64,000 bases of DNA, taken from NCBI RefSeq assembly GCF_021462225.1, contig NC_061800.1:7695814-7759813 (forward strand), read 5' to 3'. This stretch comes from Girardinichthys multiradiatus. Taxonomy: Eukaryota > Chordata > Actinopteri > Cyprinodontiformes > Goodeidae. This document shows, piece by piece, positions 44,211-55,204 of this stretch. The notes below the pieces were generated by a model. That model did not search any database. It had not been told where the DNA came from and worked only from the letters and a program-made list of their open reading frames with translations. The position numbers were made by a program, and so were the translations under genes. How positions within the stretch are numbered: the first letter of the stretch is position 1; every line of letters starts with the position of its first letter.

Positions 44211-44627
44211 ATTAAGACCAAGAACGCTCTGGCTCATGCTGTTCAGTCGGCTCATCATGACTGTGATCTGCTCAGAGAGCAGTATGAGGAGGAGCAGGAG
44301 GCCAAACCTGAGCTGCAGCGTGCTATGTCCAAGGCTAACAGTGAGGAGGCTCAGTGGAGAACTAAGTATGAAGAGAGTCAAGCCGAGCTGGAAGGAGCTC
44401 AGAAGGAGGCACGTGCTTTGAACACAGAGATGTTCAAAATGTAAAAACTCCTATGAAGAAGCTCTGGACCACCTGGAGACCCTGAAGAGGGAGAACAAGA
44501 ACCTGCAACAGGAAATAAGTGATTTGACTGAGTATATTAGTGAAACAGGAAAGACAATTCATGAACTGGAGAAGAGTAAGAAAACTGCAGAGAATGAGGT
44601 CAGGAGCAGGAACGATGCCCTAAGGTG
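44211..44627 (+). pseudogene. MYH-like: Captured sarcomeric myosin heavy chain tail fragment
   Basis: Coiled-coil rod sequence of class II (sarcomeric) myosin: [47 protein letters not shown], then [12 protein letters not shown], and after a 1-nt insertion at about 44,443 the [20 protein letters not shown] and [11 protein letters not shown] blocks, ending in RSRNDALR. Three separate rod regions are joined, and no introns are present, so the source was mRNA. The first junction lies at a KYE shared by two rod sites. It sits in frame after the protease and before the integrase C terminus, which shows capture rather than a host gene. Confidence 0.88.
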
Positions 44628-44918
44628 CCAAAGAATATGGAGAAAGGCCAGGAGGTCGATGATCAGAATGTCACTGATTCAGTCAAGAACGGCCAACCGG
44701 AGACGGACCCCTGTCCCTAAGTACCAGGTGGGGCAGAAAGTTTGGCTCTCCGCCAAGGACCTACCATTAAGGGTAGAATCCCGGAAGTTGTCACCCCAAT
44801 TTGTTGGACCTTTCCCAATTTCCAAGATCTTCAACCCTGTCGCTGTACGGCTGAGATTACCCAAATCTATGAGGATTCACCCCACGTTCCATGTTTCTCA
44901 GGTCAAGCCCTTCGTGGA
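44628..44918 (+). pseudogene. pol (IN C-term): Gypsy integrase C-terminal region
   Basis: Only the SH3/GPY-like end of integrase remains: an Arg-rich lead-in ([12 protein letters not shown]), [25 protein letters not shown] and [14 protein letters not shown]. The catalytic DDE core is absent. The open frame 44,524-44,961 joins the last myosin segment directly to this domain. The end is cut by a SINE. Confidence 0.85.
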
Positions 44919-44919
44919 G

Positions 44920-45262
44920 CCCCGACACTGTTGCCTTGCAGCCACAAGGTCCTGGGTTTGACTCCCAGCCGGGGGTCTTTCTGCATGGAGTTTGCATGTT
45001 CTTCCCATGCATGCATGGGTTCTCTCCGGGTACTCCGGCTTCCTCCCACAGTCCAAAGACATGCATGTTAGGTTAATTGGTCTCTCTAAATTGCCCTTAG
45101 GTGTGTGAATGAGTGTCTGCATGGTTGTTAGTGTGTTGCCCTGCGATGGACAGGCGACCTGTCCAGGTTGTACCCCGCCTCATAGACTGCTGGAGATAGG
45201 CACCAGCTTCCCCGTGACCCACTATGGAATAAGCGGTATAGAAGATGACTGACTGATAGAAG
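44920..45262 (+). repeat. tRNA-derived SINE
   Basis: A tRNA-like head with B-box GGGTTTGACTCCC is followed by the body (GCATGGAGTTTGCATGTTC, TTCCTCCCACAGTCC, ATTGGTCTCTCTAAATTG) and an end block with CTGCGATGGACAGGCGACC. It truncates the Gypsy integrase. Confidence 0.75.
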
Positions 45263-45364
45263 TTGTTCATGTTTGAAGCAATCACACGGACCAGGATAAA
45301 TGTCCTGTTTCAAGTTATTTATTTCAACAGGTCACTAACAAAAGGCGTGTCTCAAGTTTTATTT

Positions 45365-45850
45365 ACATATGCAATTCAATTTTCAATTCAATTCAGTTTT
45401 ATTTATATAGCGCAATTCACAACGCATGTTGTCTCAAGGCACTTTAGAAAGTCAATTCAATTAAATCATACAGATTTCAAATCAGGTTCATACATTCCAA
45501 TTAATCCTAACTATCGAACAGTGCAGTCAGATTCAGTTTATTGTCCAAATTGTTAAAAAGTTTTCTATCTAAGGAAACCCAGCAGATTGCATCCAGTCAG
45601 TGACTTGGAGCATTCACTCCTCCTGAATAAGTATGTAGAGATAGTGGACAGTCACTTGCATTGACTTTGCAGCAATCCCTCATACTGAGCATGCATGTAG
45701 CGACAGTGGAGAGGAAAACTCCCTTGAGCCAATAACTTTGCTAGCCATTACCTGGTGGATATGCTATTTAGAATGCAGATGTGCTATAGGGATTACTTCC
45801 TATTGTAGGAAAAACCTCCCTGTCTCAATTTAAGTTATAGAAACATCTCA
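45365..45850 (-). repeat. LINE-type 3' repeat
   Basis: Shares TTTATTTATATAGCGCAATTCAC with 15,480 and contains AGAGGAAAACTCCC, a common block in teleost LINE 3' regions. Confidence 0.5.
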
Positions 45851-46837
45851 AGGAAGATCAGTGAAAACAGCTGAATTTTGAGCTTCATGGCTGTGAACCT
45901 ATGTAAATGTGATCGTGGGAGAAAATGAAGTGCTGTGCATATGTGCTGGATGCACAGTAGGTAACCCTCAAACATATATACCTCAAGGTCACAAGTCAAT
46001 CACTTCGTAACTGTATTTAGGAGTCTTTTCAGTCGCCCAATTAAAATTTCATGCAAGACTCATTCAATTTGATTTGCCCATTTTATTTTTTGCATATGGG
46101 GGGTGCACAAATACCTTTGTGTCCATTGTGTTGCGGTATTTCTTACTATAACTTCTGTTTTGTAAAAAGGTCAACTTCAAGCAGTGTTAGGACCTGTTTC
46201 TCCATTTGTTGTCCTAAATTCATTTGTGAAAACCGCTTCCATGATTAAGTATTTTAGAAGCACTTAATTGATATGCTGTCTGAAGACTGCTTTAAGAACT
46301 AAAATTACTCACTTGTTTCTGTCTTCTGTTTATGGCAAAGCAGAAGTAAAAGTACATTGGTTGCCTTGCTCTGCTTGGCAAGAAGTAGTTGATTTTGCTT
46401 TTAATGGAGAATTTCTATTTAATAGTTTGTCTGGGCAGTAATTAAAATCTAAAACTAGCAGTTTGTTTTTTCTTGTTTGATTTGGTTTTTTCCCTATTGG
46501 CACTTTTTAAAGAAATGAAGTACTATGGGAAAGAGTCTTTCCATCTTTGTGCAATCATAAAAATTACTGTGCATTAAGTTCTTCTCTGGATGCAGTTTTA
46601 ATAGCGAATTGGTACATTGTAATATATTTGGAACTCTGAGGAAGAAAAATAAGTAGTAACTCTACTAAATGGAGTAGTATTGGGAATAATTCCAGCAGGA
46701 CATTACTTTGATCATGAGAGCAGGAATAATAGAAAACCATTTGAACTCAAGGTGGGCAGTGACAAAGTGGAGAGGATATGTTCATGCCTTACACAGCACT
46801 ATGAAATAATCAGTTGTTAATTCTGTATTTGTAGCAT
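45851..46837. other. Unassigned DNA
   Basis: A/T-rich sequence; nothing recognised. Confidence 0.5.
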
Positions 46838-47371
46838 TGTCAGAGTTAGACACACTGATAAACTCAAAGAAGGTATGCAATGAAGACACAAGTGAGTCAA
46901 GGTTATCTTTGGAGAGACAGTTTATTCTCTCAGGGGAGCTGCCCTGTGTCACAGCCTTTTATTAAAGAAAGAAAAAACACTCATGATACAGCATCGTGGG
47001 TGTGGCCACACACAAGTCCTACAGAATAAAACTGGTTGTGTCCAGAAACTGATACAGCACACACGTCCACATCTGGCATTCAAGGACACGTAGATTGGCT
47101 GGGGTGCGAACAGCTTCCCAAACTCCTCTGCACGCACACAAGTTCATGCTCAGTCTGCACAGCAACCACCTAAATGCAACTCTAAGACAAGATGACAATT
47201 ATGTTAATATTTCATAAAAGTACTTTAAAAAGTAAATGTAAAAAGTATTCAAACCACTTCAATTAAAGTTCACCAAACTAAATAAATGAAAATGTCTTTT
47301 AATGGTAAATCATAAAGATAAAGAATCTTTTTAAACTAAGCAACGATAATTCATGTACAAATCTTCCAACA
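46838..47371 (-). repeat. ERV-C 3' LTR and polypurine tract
   Basis: A 534-bp LTR. On the viral strand it starts TGTTGGAAG and ends CTCTGACA. Just upstream (47,372-47,387) is the polypurine tract AACAGGAGGGAATT on the viral strand. A minus-strand AATAAA lies near 46,960. Confidence 0.8.
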
Positions 47372-47494
47372 ATTCCCTCCTGTTTATTATTGATTAGTTT
47401 TAAAACAAGTCATCCATGTCTACACTTCCTTTCGGCTTTATGCACACACTTCATTTAGTACTAAACTATTTCCATGTCTTCATCAGGATCTGGA

Positions 47495-48406
47495 TCATCT
47501 CTCTCCAGCAGCTGGTAATCTTGGGACAGCATTGTTCCAACTATGCCTGCAACCACCTTGGAAATCATTACTCTGATACAAGGAATGATACACATGGTGA
47601 AAAGGCAAAAACATCACTAATATTATGAGAAAAGGAATCAAGATTTTCAATAGCAGTTGCCACCATGGTCCAGAGGTAAGCCATGAGAGCAGACCACCCT
47701 GTCCTGGGCGTGTACCCTGCTGCATACCTTTCCTTATCTCTTTGAGCTGAGCTAGCACTTCACTCACAGTGTGACCATCTCTGGTTTCATCAGGATGTAG
47801 GTAAACAGGTCTCATTCAGAGGAGTGCAAACTCCCCCTGACGGGGCAGTTACCAAATCCACCATAATCCTTTTTTGCAGACCACTGTGCAAGGTGCTATT
47901 TCCTTGGACATTCCTGTAAAAGCTTTATCAGCGGCATTAACAAATAATCCAAACCTATAATCTATGGTTTCCTGTTGATCTATGTTTAAACTCGTCAGGG
48001 ACATCTGTTCCCTATATACTATCATGTGGTATGACTTGAACGAGTTCTCTCTTAATTCTATTTGGAGTGGAAAATTCTTGGCTGCTAATAAAAGTATGGT
48101 CAGTTACATATACAGACGGCTCCGGAGGCCACCTACTGGGACAGAAGCTCTTCCTCCTACACAATGAGGGAACCGAGAACCTGCTAATAGTTCGACATAG
48201 TTAGAGACAGCAGTGACATTTAACTTAAATGTAAAAATTGTGAAATTACAGGTGTGAAATTTAGTAAAGTTTACTCTCAGTACCAAATGAAAATTCTCAC
48301 TGTTTCCTTCAAGGCTCTGCCTTATAAAACACACATCCTCTGGTGTCAGCAATGGTCTAGATGTTAATCTGGGTTGGCTGGAAGAAATAGGAAGTCTGGA
48401 GCACAC
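47495..48406 (-). pseudogene. env: ERV-C envelope remnant
   Basis: Two stretches. At 48,104-48,406 is a surface-like part with N-glycosylation sites (NFT, NVT). At 47,495-47,890 is the transmembrane subunit: an immunosuppressive-domain-like block (VDLVTAPSGGVC) followed by a C-x6-C motif at which the frame shifts, then a heptad region and a membrane anchor (LLLKILIPFLIILVMFLPF). Gamma-type transmembrane architecture. Broken by stops and at least one frameshift, and much shorter than a full env. Confidence 0.72.
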
Positions 48407-48675
48407 ATAACAATCAGAGACATTCCGTTTTTTTATTTAGCAATGACTTTCACATATATATATATTTGTTTCATATAAATGTGCTATATCTTGATAAAAA
48501 AATGACATGGAATCCTTCATCGATCCACCTTTTAACCTTTTTGCTGGGGCTTTGTTCATTAAACAATATTAATAATGCTAAGGTGGAAAAACCAGTTCAA
48601 TTACATTTTTCACCCCCCCCCCCCCCTTTTTTTTTATTCAGGTGTTATCAGTCAATCACTTACCTCCCCTAAGTG

Positions 48676-49270
48676 CTAGAAGGGGCCGTTGGTTTCTTCT
48701 CTGACATTGAGACGAAGCACCTCTAAAAGGCTACAACCCCTTTGTAGCCAGACTTTGTCACCCCTAGCGTCGGGAGAAAGTATTGACTGACTGATCTTAA
48801 TGTATCCAAGTAGCAGTGGGAGTTGTGAGAACCACCAGTCTGCTTCCTTCACATCTGAGGTTGTCTGTGGGGTGTCAAAAACATTTAGTAGATTATTTGC
48901 ACTTTGTATTTCTCTAGATTTTAATGTTTTTCTCATATAATCTGCCAAAGTTCTATCTGGTTGTGGGTCTTTTAATTCCTTCTCTAAATCAGGAATGTAA
49001 TAGGGTCTGCCATGTATTATTTCAAAAGGTGTTAAACCTCCTTGAGCTGATGGAGTTATTCTCATAATAAGCTTTACTATATCCAAGCATTCAACCCAGT
49101 TTCTTTTTGTTTCTTCCATTGTTTTTCTTAATTTATTTTTAATGGTGCCATTAGTCCTTTCTACAAGTCCTGCACTCTGAGGATGACAACTGCAATGTGT
49201 TTTTAGATCAATGTTAAAACATTTTCCTTATTCCTGTATTATTTTATTTACAAAATGCGTTCCATTATCA
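48676..49270 (-). pseudogene. pol (IN): ERV-C integrase fragment
   Basis: The second catalytic Asp (YSDNGTHF, near 49,255-49,280) and the Glu (HPQSAGLVERTNG, near 49,160-49,195) are visible, with an in-frame stop between them. The open stretch 48,676-49,119 continues with the core C-terminal part (LTPFEIIHGRPYY) and an SH3-like end (ARGDKVWLQRG). Upstream, 49,380-49,480 resembles an RNase H end. Decayed. Confidence 0.75.
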
Positions 49271-49519
49271 CTATAGATTCTTTCTGGGATTTCAAAAGTT
49301 GGTATTATATTTTTGCACAAAGCTTTCCTACAGTTATTAATATTTATACTAGTTCCTGTTTCAGACATGGCTTTGCCCATGACTCACATTTGTAATCCCT
49401 TCACATTTACACTCAGCTAATTTAGCTGGTAACAGTACAGCATTTAATAATCTCAGTAATAACTTGCATTTTTCCATTGTGCTGACAATTATATCTTTTA
49501 TTTCTTTCCATACATAATA

Positions 49520-51128
49520 CAGGTCCTTCTCAAAATATTAGCATATTGTGATAAAGTTCATTATTTTCCATAATGTCATGATGAAAATTTAACATTCATA
49601 TATTTTAGATTCATTGCACACTAAATGAAATATTTCAGGTCTTTTATTGTCTTAATACGGATGATTGTGGCATACAGCTCATGAAAACCCAAAATTCCTA
49701 TCTCACACAATTAGCATATCATTAAAAGGGTCTCTAAACGAGCTATGAACCTAATCATCTGAATCAACGAGTTAACTCTAAACACCTGCAAAAGATTCCT
49801 GAGGCCTTTAAAACTCCCAGCCTGGTTCATCACTCAAAACCCCAATCATGGGTAAGACTGCCGACCTGACTGCTGTCCAGAAGGCCACTATTGACACCCT
49901 CAAGCAAGAGGGTAAGACACAGAAAGAAATTTCTGAACGAATAGGCTGTTCCCAGAGTGCTGTATCAAGGCACCTCAGTGGGAAGTCTGTGGGAAGGAAA
50001 AAGTGTGGCAGAAAACGCTGCACAATGAGAAGAGGTGACCGGACCCTGAGGAAGATTGTGGAGAAGGGCCTATTCCAGATCTTGGGGGACCTGCGGAAGC
50101 AGTGGACTGAGTCTGGAGTAGAAACATCCAGAGCCACCGTGCACAGGCGTGTGCAGGAAATGGGCTACAGGTGCTGCATTCCCCAGGTCACGCCACTTTT
50201 GAACCAAAAACAGCAGCAGAACGCCTGACCTGGGCTACAGAGAAGCAGCACTGGACTGTTGCTCAGTGGTCCAAAGTACTTTTTTCGGATGAAAGCAAAT
50301 TCTGCATGTCATTCGGAAATCAATGTGCCAGAGTCTGGAGGAAGACTGGGGAGAAGGAAATGCCAAAATGCCAGAAGTCCAGTGTCAAGTACCCACAGTC
50401 AGTGATGGTCTGGGGTGCCGTGTCAGCTGCTGGTGTTGGTCCACTGTGTTTTATCAAGGGCAGGGTCAATGCAGCTAGCTATCAGGTTATTTTGGAGCAC
50501 TTCATGCTTCCATCTGCTGAAAAGCTTTATGGAGATGAAGATTTCATTTTTCAGCACGACCTGGCACCTGCTCACAGTGCCAAAACCACTGGTAAATGGT
50601 TTACTGACCATGGTATCACTGTGCTCAATTGGCCTGCCAACTCTCCTGACCTGAACCCCATAGAGAATCTGTGGGATATTGTGAAGAGAACGTTAAGAGA
50701 CTCAAGAACCAACACTCTGGATGAGCTAAAGGCCGTTATCGAAGCATCCTGGGCCTCCATAAGACCTCAGCAGTGCCACAGGCTGATTGCCTCCATGCCA
50801 CGCCGCATTGAAGCAGTCATTTCTGCCAAAGGATTCCCGACCAAGTATTGAGTGCATAACTGTACATGATTATTTGAAGGTTGACGTTTTTTGTATTAAA
50901 AACACTTTTCTTTTATTGGTCGGATGAAATATGCTAATTTTGTGAGATAGGAATTTTGGGTTTTCATGAGCTGTATGCCAAAATCATCCGTATTAAGACA
51001 ATAAAAGACCTGAAATATTTCAGTTAGTGTGCAATGAATCTAAAATATATGAATGTTAAATTTTCATCATGACATTATGAAAAATAATGAACTTTATCAC
51101 AATATGCTAATATTTTGAGAAGGACCTG
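49520..51128 (+). mobile_element. Tc1-like transposon copy 1, full length
   Basis: A 1,609-bp element with perfect TA duplication (49,518 and 51,129), ends CAGGTCCTTCTC/GAGAAGGACCTG and TIRs of about 200 bp (49,520-49,727 and 50,928-51,128). It lies in ERV-C. Confidence 0.95.
49848..50851 (+). pseudogene. Tc1-like transposase, copy 1
   Basis: DD34E transposase. The N-terminal paired helix-turn-helix DNA-binding region starts MGKTADLTAVQKATID and includes GCSQSAVSRHLSG and a second HTH (ETSRATVHRRVQEMGY). The catalytic residues are D in FSDESKF, D in FQHDLAPAHSA and E in NSPDLNPIENLW. A 1-nt deletion near 50,215-50,222 puts the two halves in different frames (49,848-50,228 and 50,171-50,851), so it is inactive. 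Confidence 0.92.
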
Positions 51129-51195
51129 TATGGGAGTTCAAGATGTTAATAAGACCAGTATGTTGTCATGATAGATGGTGTTAAATAAAATGAAA

Positions 51196-51775
51196 TTGGA
51201 TCTTTCCTACCCACTTTTATAAACAAACGGTACAGTTTCAGTCAGCCATAGTTCTTTCCTTTTAGTTACACTTTGTATTTATTTCAAGTAACTAAAGTTT
51301 GTTTCAATTAACTCAAGTTTTCTCCATTTCAGTCCAGTAATTCTGTTAAGGTACATTTAATCTTGTGTTAAATGTGAGTCTGATTTGATTATTCTGAACC
51401 TGACTGGAAAAAGTCCAAACATCTGTTAAAATCCTTTTTTTTAATCATAAAAAACTAACCAAATATTATTATGGTACTGTTTAGGATCAGACTTGCCATT
51501 GTAGTCTTTAATTATCATGCACATATATCCTAATTTTTACATAACATGAAACAGAGATTTATTTCACAAAAACAGACAGACAAAATGGACAGACATTGGC
51601 CACATAAAAGTTTGATTACCCTGTTTGTAAAAGAATTGTGAAAAATTGAAGACGGGTCTATGAGCTTTCTAATGTTTATCAGTATTTCAATACAGGTAGA
51701 ACCGTTGCTATCTTTATATGATTTTGGAAAAGATTCTGAAAACCTTATTAAGATATAAGTTTGGCAATGATCATC
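51196..51775. repeat. Repeat segment R, copy 1
   Basis: A non-coding segment that recurs at 55,205-55,465 plus 56,016-56,349. Shared blocks include ACAGTTTCAGTCA, AAACATCTGT, ACATTGGCCACA and AAGTTTGGCAATG. It lies next to a Tc1 copy in both places; identity unknown. Confidence 0.7.
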
Positions 51776-52311
51776 AGAACATCAGACCTTTATTAGCGCT
51801 TTTAAGGTCCCTCAAAGATGCATCACAATGAAATCAGTCATTCCCATTCACACACATTCACACACTACTTACTTCTCTGTCAGAGTAATTTCATTTGCAA
51901 AAATTTGAACATTATTTTCCTTCTATTATTCTTAAAATGCACATTGTTTTCTCATATCCTTTTTTGTTCCCACTAGGTCTGTTTTGAACGCTTCAATTAT
52001 TTTTTATTCACCAGGAATCAATAAGGTGGTCTTAGTGGGGTCCACCTTAAAGGTATTGTCTGTAGGGTGTCATGTTATCATTGTCAGGTCAGTGAGGTTC
52101 ATGAGTCAGTCAGAACCTTGGTCATTTGTTCTGTGCACATAATGTTTCATAGATCCAGCCTATGATTAGTGAGCAAAACTTCCACAAAGTGTGATGTTAT
52201 GTCTTCCACCTATAGGAGAAAAATGTATTGTTAATAAATGAGTTGCATTTCCTAGGAACACTGCATCCCACTTTTGAAAAATGTTCATCATTGTATTAGT
52301 CAGTTTGTTTC
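51776..52311. other. Unassigned DNA
   Basis: Nothing recognised. Confidence 0.5.
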
Positions 52312-53030
52312 TGTTATGATTCTGGCCCATCTGCCTGTTTCCTACTCTGCCCTCCTGTCAGCAATCAGCTCCATCTGCTCCACCTGTTTGCGCTGCAGCG
52401 CAATCATTGTCATGCCACTCACCTCTGCACCAGCAGTTATATTCAACCTCTGGCGGGCAGACGGTGCCAGATTTTTGAAAGCCATTTGAGTGAGTAGATA
52501 TCCAGCATTTCTTCCTGCCTGATTGTGGTTTCTGACCACGGTTTTTGTCTCTTGGATTTCCCCCTCTTGCCTGGCCCTTGTTGGATATCTCTAGCTCTGG
52601 ATCTCGAACCTGCCTTTTCTTCCTGCCCTGTCCTCGCCCAGTCCCCTGTCAAATGGCCTGTGCTGGCTTTTCTGGTTCTCGCCCCCGCATCAACTCACTG
52701 GTCGGTGAGTTTGGGTCTGTTGGCAATCCGACATCGGTCAGTGGGACACTCCCGTACAGATGTTCTGGGCTGGCTCCTGATTGACCACTTCCCAGCTGAG
52801 GAGCCATTTCCTGGTTCGCTGTCCCACACAGACCCCAGGAAGCTTAGTGGCCATTTGGACTCGCAACTTTGTCAGAAACTTATCAAGTCACTAACTCGTT
52901 TCTCTGCCTCCAGTGGTTCCTGGGTTCTGACTGGTGGTTGCTAGTGTTCCTGTTTCCAAGACCATAATAAATCTTAACTTTGTGCTTTGTCTCTGGCTGA
53001 AATTTTGGGTCTTCAGTCCTGGTCTTAATA
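52312..53030 (+). mobile_element. Solo Gypsy LTR
   Basis: 719 bp starting TGTTATGATTCTGG, related to the LTR at 42,149, with a 5-bp target duplication GTTTC (52,307-52,311 and 53,031-53,035). The expected final CA reads TA. Confidence 0.75.
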
Positions 53031-53035
53031 GTTTC

Positions 53036-53900
53036 ACTCAGATTATATTATACCAGTAGATGAAGTTGTTAGTATCTCATCTAGACTGACATATACTGTT
53101 GCTTTTGGAGAGGATCTCAGATTAAATAAATTTAGAGCTTCAATCCAGGTACATTTTGTATCTGCAGACTTTAGCCAATTTTTCTTTTTGTATACATAAA
53201 GAGCAAGATTCAAAACATTTTCAAAAGGCAGATTGTGGCAGAATGTAGACAAAACCGCTTTATTGACAAAATAGCATTCAAGCACACAATCGCCATATCA
53301 AAGGCTCTACTTTTAGAGAATCACATAACCTTCTGGGGGCTGGTTTTGGCCCGCGGACCTTGAGTTTGACACCTGCAGGGTAGAGTTACAATCTTCATCA
53401 TAGCTTTCAGCAGAGGTAGGCTTCTGCTCTTCTGCTGGGTGCAGAAATTTTATCTTTGTTTTCAGGCAGCTGCATTTCCTTTGTCAAGGTCGTTTCACAG
53501 AGCTGAAATTGAACTTTTCTCAAAGAGGAAATAACTCAAAAATGCACACAATCTGAGTCAAATATGGAATTTTACATTTTAATAGTTCCTAATCAATAAC
53601 TTTTAACTATTATCTTTAGCTAATGTCTTTTCTGGTTTAACAACTTATCTCATTTATTTACATAAAATTTGTATGTGCATCCACCAGCAAACAGAATTTC
53701 TCACCGGACCCTCAATCCCAATTGGAAAACAGGCTTCTAGAAGAAAAATAGTTTTCATCCGGTTTTCCGCTTAGGGTTCTAATCCCGAAGGTAAAAGAGG
53801 TTTTAGACTGCTACTGGTAAAGTGCCTAAAAATACAAATCAGAATTCCCTACAGCACAGGTTTAGTGGTGTTGGGACCCACAGCCATGGATACAACAATG
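53036..53900. other. Mostly unassigned DNA with a hAT-like end
   Basis: At 53,330-53,390 the words GGCCCGCGGACCTTGAGTTTGACACCTG resemble the end of a hAT-type element. A minus-strand open frame at 53,043-53,285 has no recognisable domain. Confidence 0.4.
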
Positions 53901-54871
53901 GCTGCTTCAATGCGGCGTGGCATGGAGGCAATCAGCCTGTGGCACTGCTGAGGTCTTATGGAGGCCCAGGATGCTTCAATAACGGCCTTTAGCTCATCCA
54001 GAGTGTTGGTTCTTGAGTCTCTTAACGTTCTCTTCACAATATCCCACAGATTCTCTATGGGGTTCAGGTCAGGAGAGTTGGCAGGCCAATTGAGCACAGT
54101 GATACCATGGTCGGTAAACCATTTACCAGTGGTTTTGGCACTGTGAGCAGGTGCCAGGTCGTGCTGAAAAATGAAATCTTCATCTCCATAAAGCTTTTCA
54201 GCAGATGGAAGCATGAAGTGCTCCAAAATCTCCTGATAGCTAGCTGCATTGACCCTGCCCTTGATAAAACACAGTGGACCAACACCAGCAGCTGACACGG
54301 CACCCCAGACCATCACTGACTGTGGGTACTTGACACTGGACTTCTGGCATTTTGGCATTTCCTTCTCCCCAGTCTTCCTCCAGACTCTGGCACCTTGATT
54401 TCCAAATGACATGCAGAATTTGCTTTCATCCGAAAAAAGTACTTTGGACCACTGAGCAACAGTCCAGTTCTGCTTCTCTGTAGCCCAGGTCAGGCGCTTC
54501 TGCCGCTGTTTATGGTTCAAAAGTGGCTTGACCTGGGGAATGCGGCACCTGTAGCCCATTTCCTGCACACGCCTGTGCACTGTGGCTCTGGATGTTTCTA
54601 CTCCAGACTCAGTCCACTGCTTCCGCAGGTCCCCCAAGGTCTAGAATAGGCCCTTCTCCACAATCTTCCTCAGGGTCCGGTCACCTCTTCTCGTTGTGCA
54701 GCGTTTTCTGCCACACTTTTTCCTTCCCACATACTTCCCACTGAGGTGTCTTGATACAGCACTCTGGGAACAGCCTATTCGTTCAGAAATTTCTTTCTGT
54801 GTCTTACCCTCTTGCTTGAGGGTGTCAATAGTGGCCTTCTGGACAGCAGTCAGGTCGGCAGTCTTACCCAT
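53849..54871 (-). pseudogene. Tc1-like transposase, copy 2
   Basis: Same DD34E protein as copy 1, with HTH region, FSDES, FQHDLAPAHSA and DLNPIENLW all present. One in-frame TAG at 54,641-54,643 separates the DNA-binding part (54,641-54,871) from the catalytic part (53,849-54,637). The last residues after RRIEAA come from flanking DNA. It lacks the frameshift of copy 1, so the two copies decayed independently. Confidence 0.92.
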
Positions 54872-55199
54872 GATTGGGGTTTTGAGTGATGAACCAGGCT
54901 GGGAGTTTTAAAGGCCTCAGGAATCTTTTGCAGGTGTTTAGAGTTAACTCGTTGATTCAGATGATTAGGTTCATAGCTCGTTTAGAGACCCTTTTAATGA
55001 TATGCTAATTTTGTGAGATAGGAATTTTGGGTTTTCATGAGCTGTATGCCAAAATCATCCGTATTAAGACAATAAAAGACCTGAAATATTTCAGTTAGTG
55101 TGCAATGAATCTAAAATATATGAATGTTAAATTTTCATCATGACATTATGGAAAATAATGAACTTTATCACAATATGCTAATATTTTGAGAAGGACCTG
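53902..55199 (-). mobile_element. Tc1-like transposon copy 2, truncated
   Basis: Same family as copy 1 in opposite orientation. The 5' TIR ends at CAGGTCC next to TA (55,200-55,201). The 3' end is missing: similarity stops within the last codons of the transposase near 53,902. Confidence 0.92.
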
Positions 55200-55204
55200 T
55201 AATC

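Larger units (their letters stand above)
42149..44918 (+). mobile_element. Ty3/Gypsy element carrying a myosin heavy chain fragment
   Basis: The 5' LTR (42,149) is followed by gag, protease, then a ~415-bp fragment of myosin heavy chain tail, then the integrase C terminus, all on the plus strand. RT, RNase H and the integrase core are missing. A SINE truncates the end and the 3' LTR is not seen. The structure resembles a transducing retrovirus, in which host cDNA replaces part of pol. Confidence 0.85.
46838..49517 (-). mobile_element. Endogenous retrovirus ERV-C remnant
   Basis: Minus-strand retrovirus with 3' LTR, polypurine tract, transmembrane and surface env pieces, and integrase/RNase H remnants. 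A Tc1-like transposon interrupts it at 49,520. The integrase differs from ERV-A and ERV-B, so this is another lineage, though the LTR edge TGTCAGAG is shared with ERV-A. The 5' part is not identifiable. Confidence 0.8.

Noticed and set aside
44211..44627. Host myosin heavy chain gene
   Set aside because: No introns, three rod segments joined with the intervening parts missing, and Gypsy protease and integrase directly on either side.
53860..53885. Possible retroviral primer binding site near TGGTGTTGGGACCCAC
   Set aside because: Weak match to any tRNA 3' end and no LTR edge next to it.
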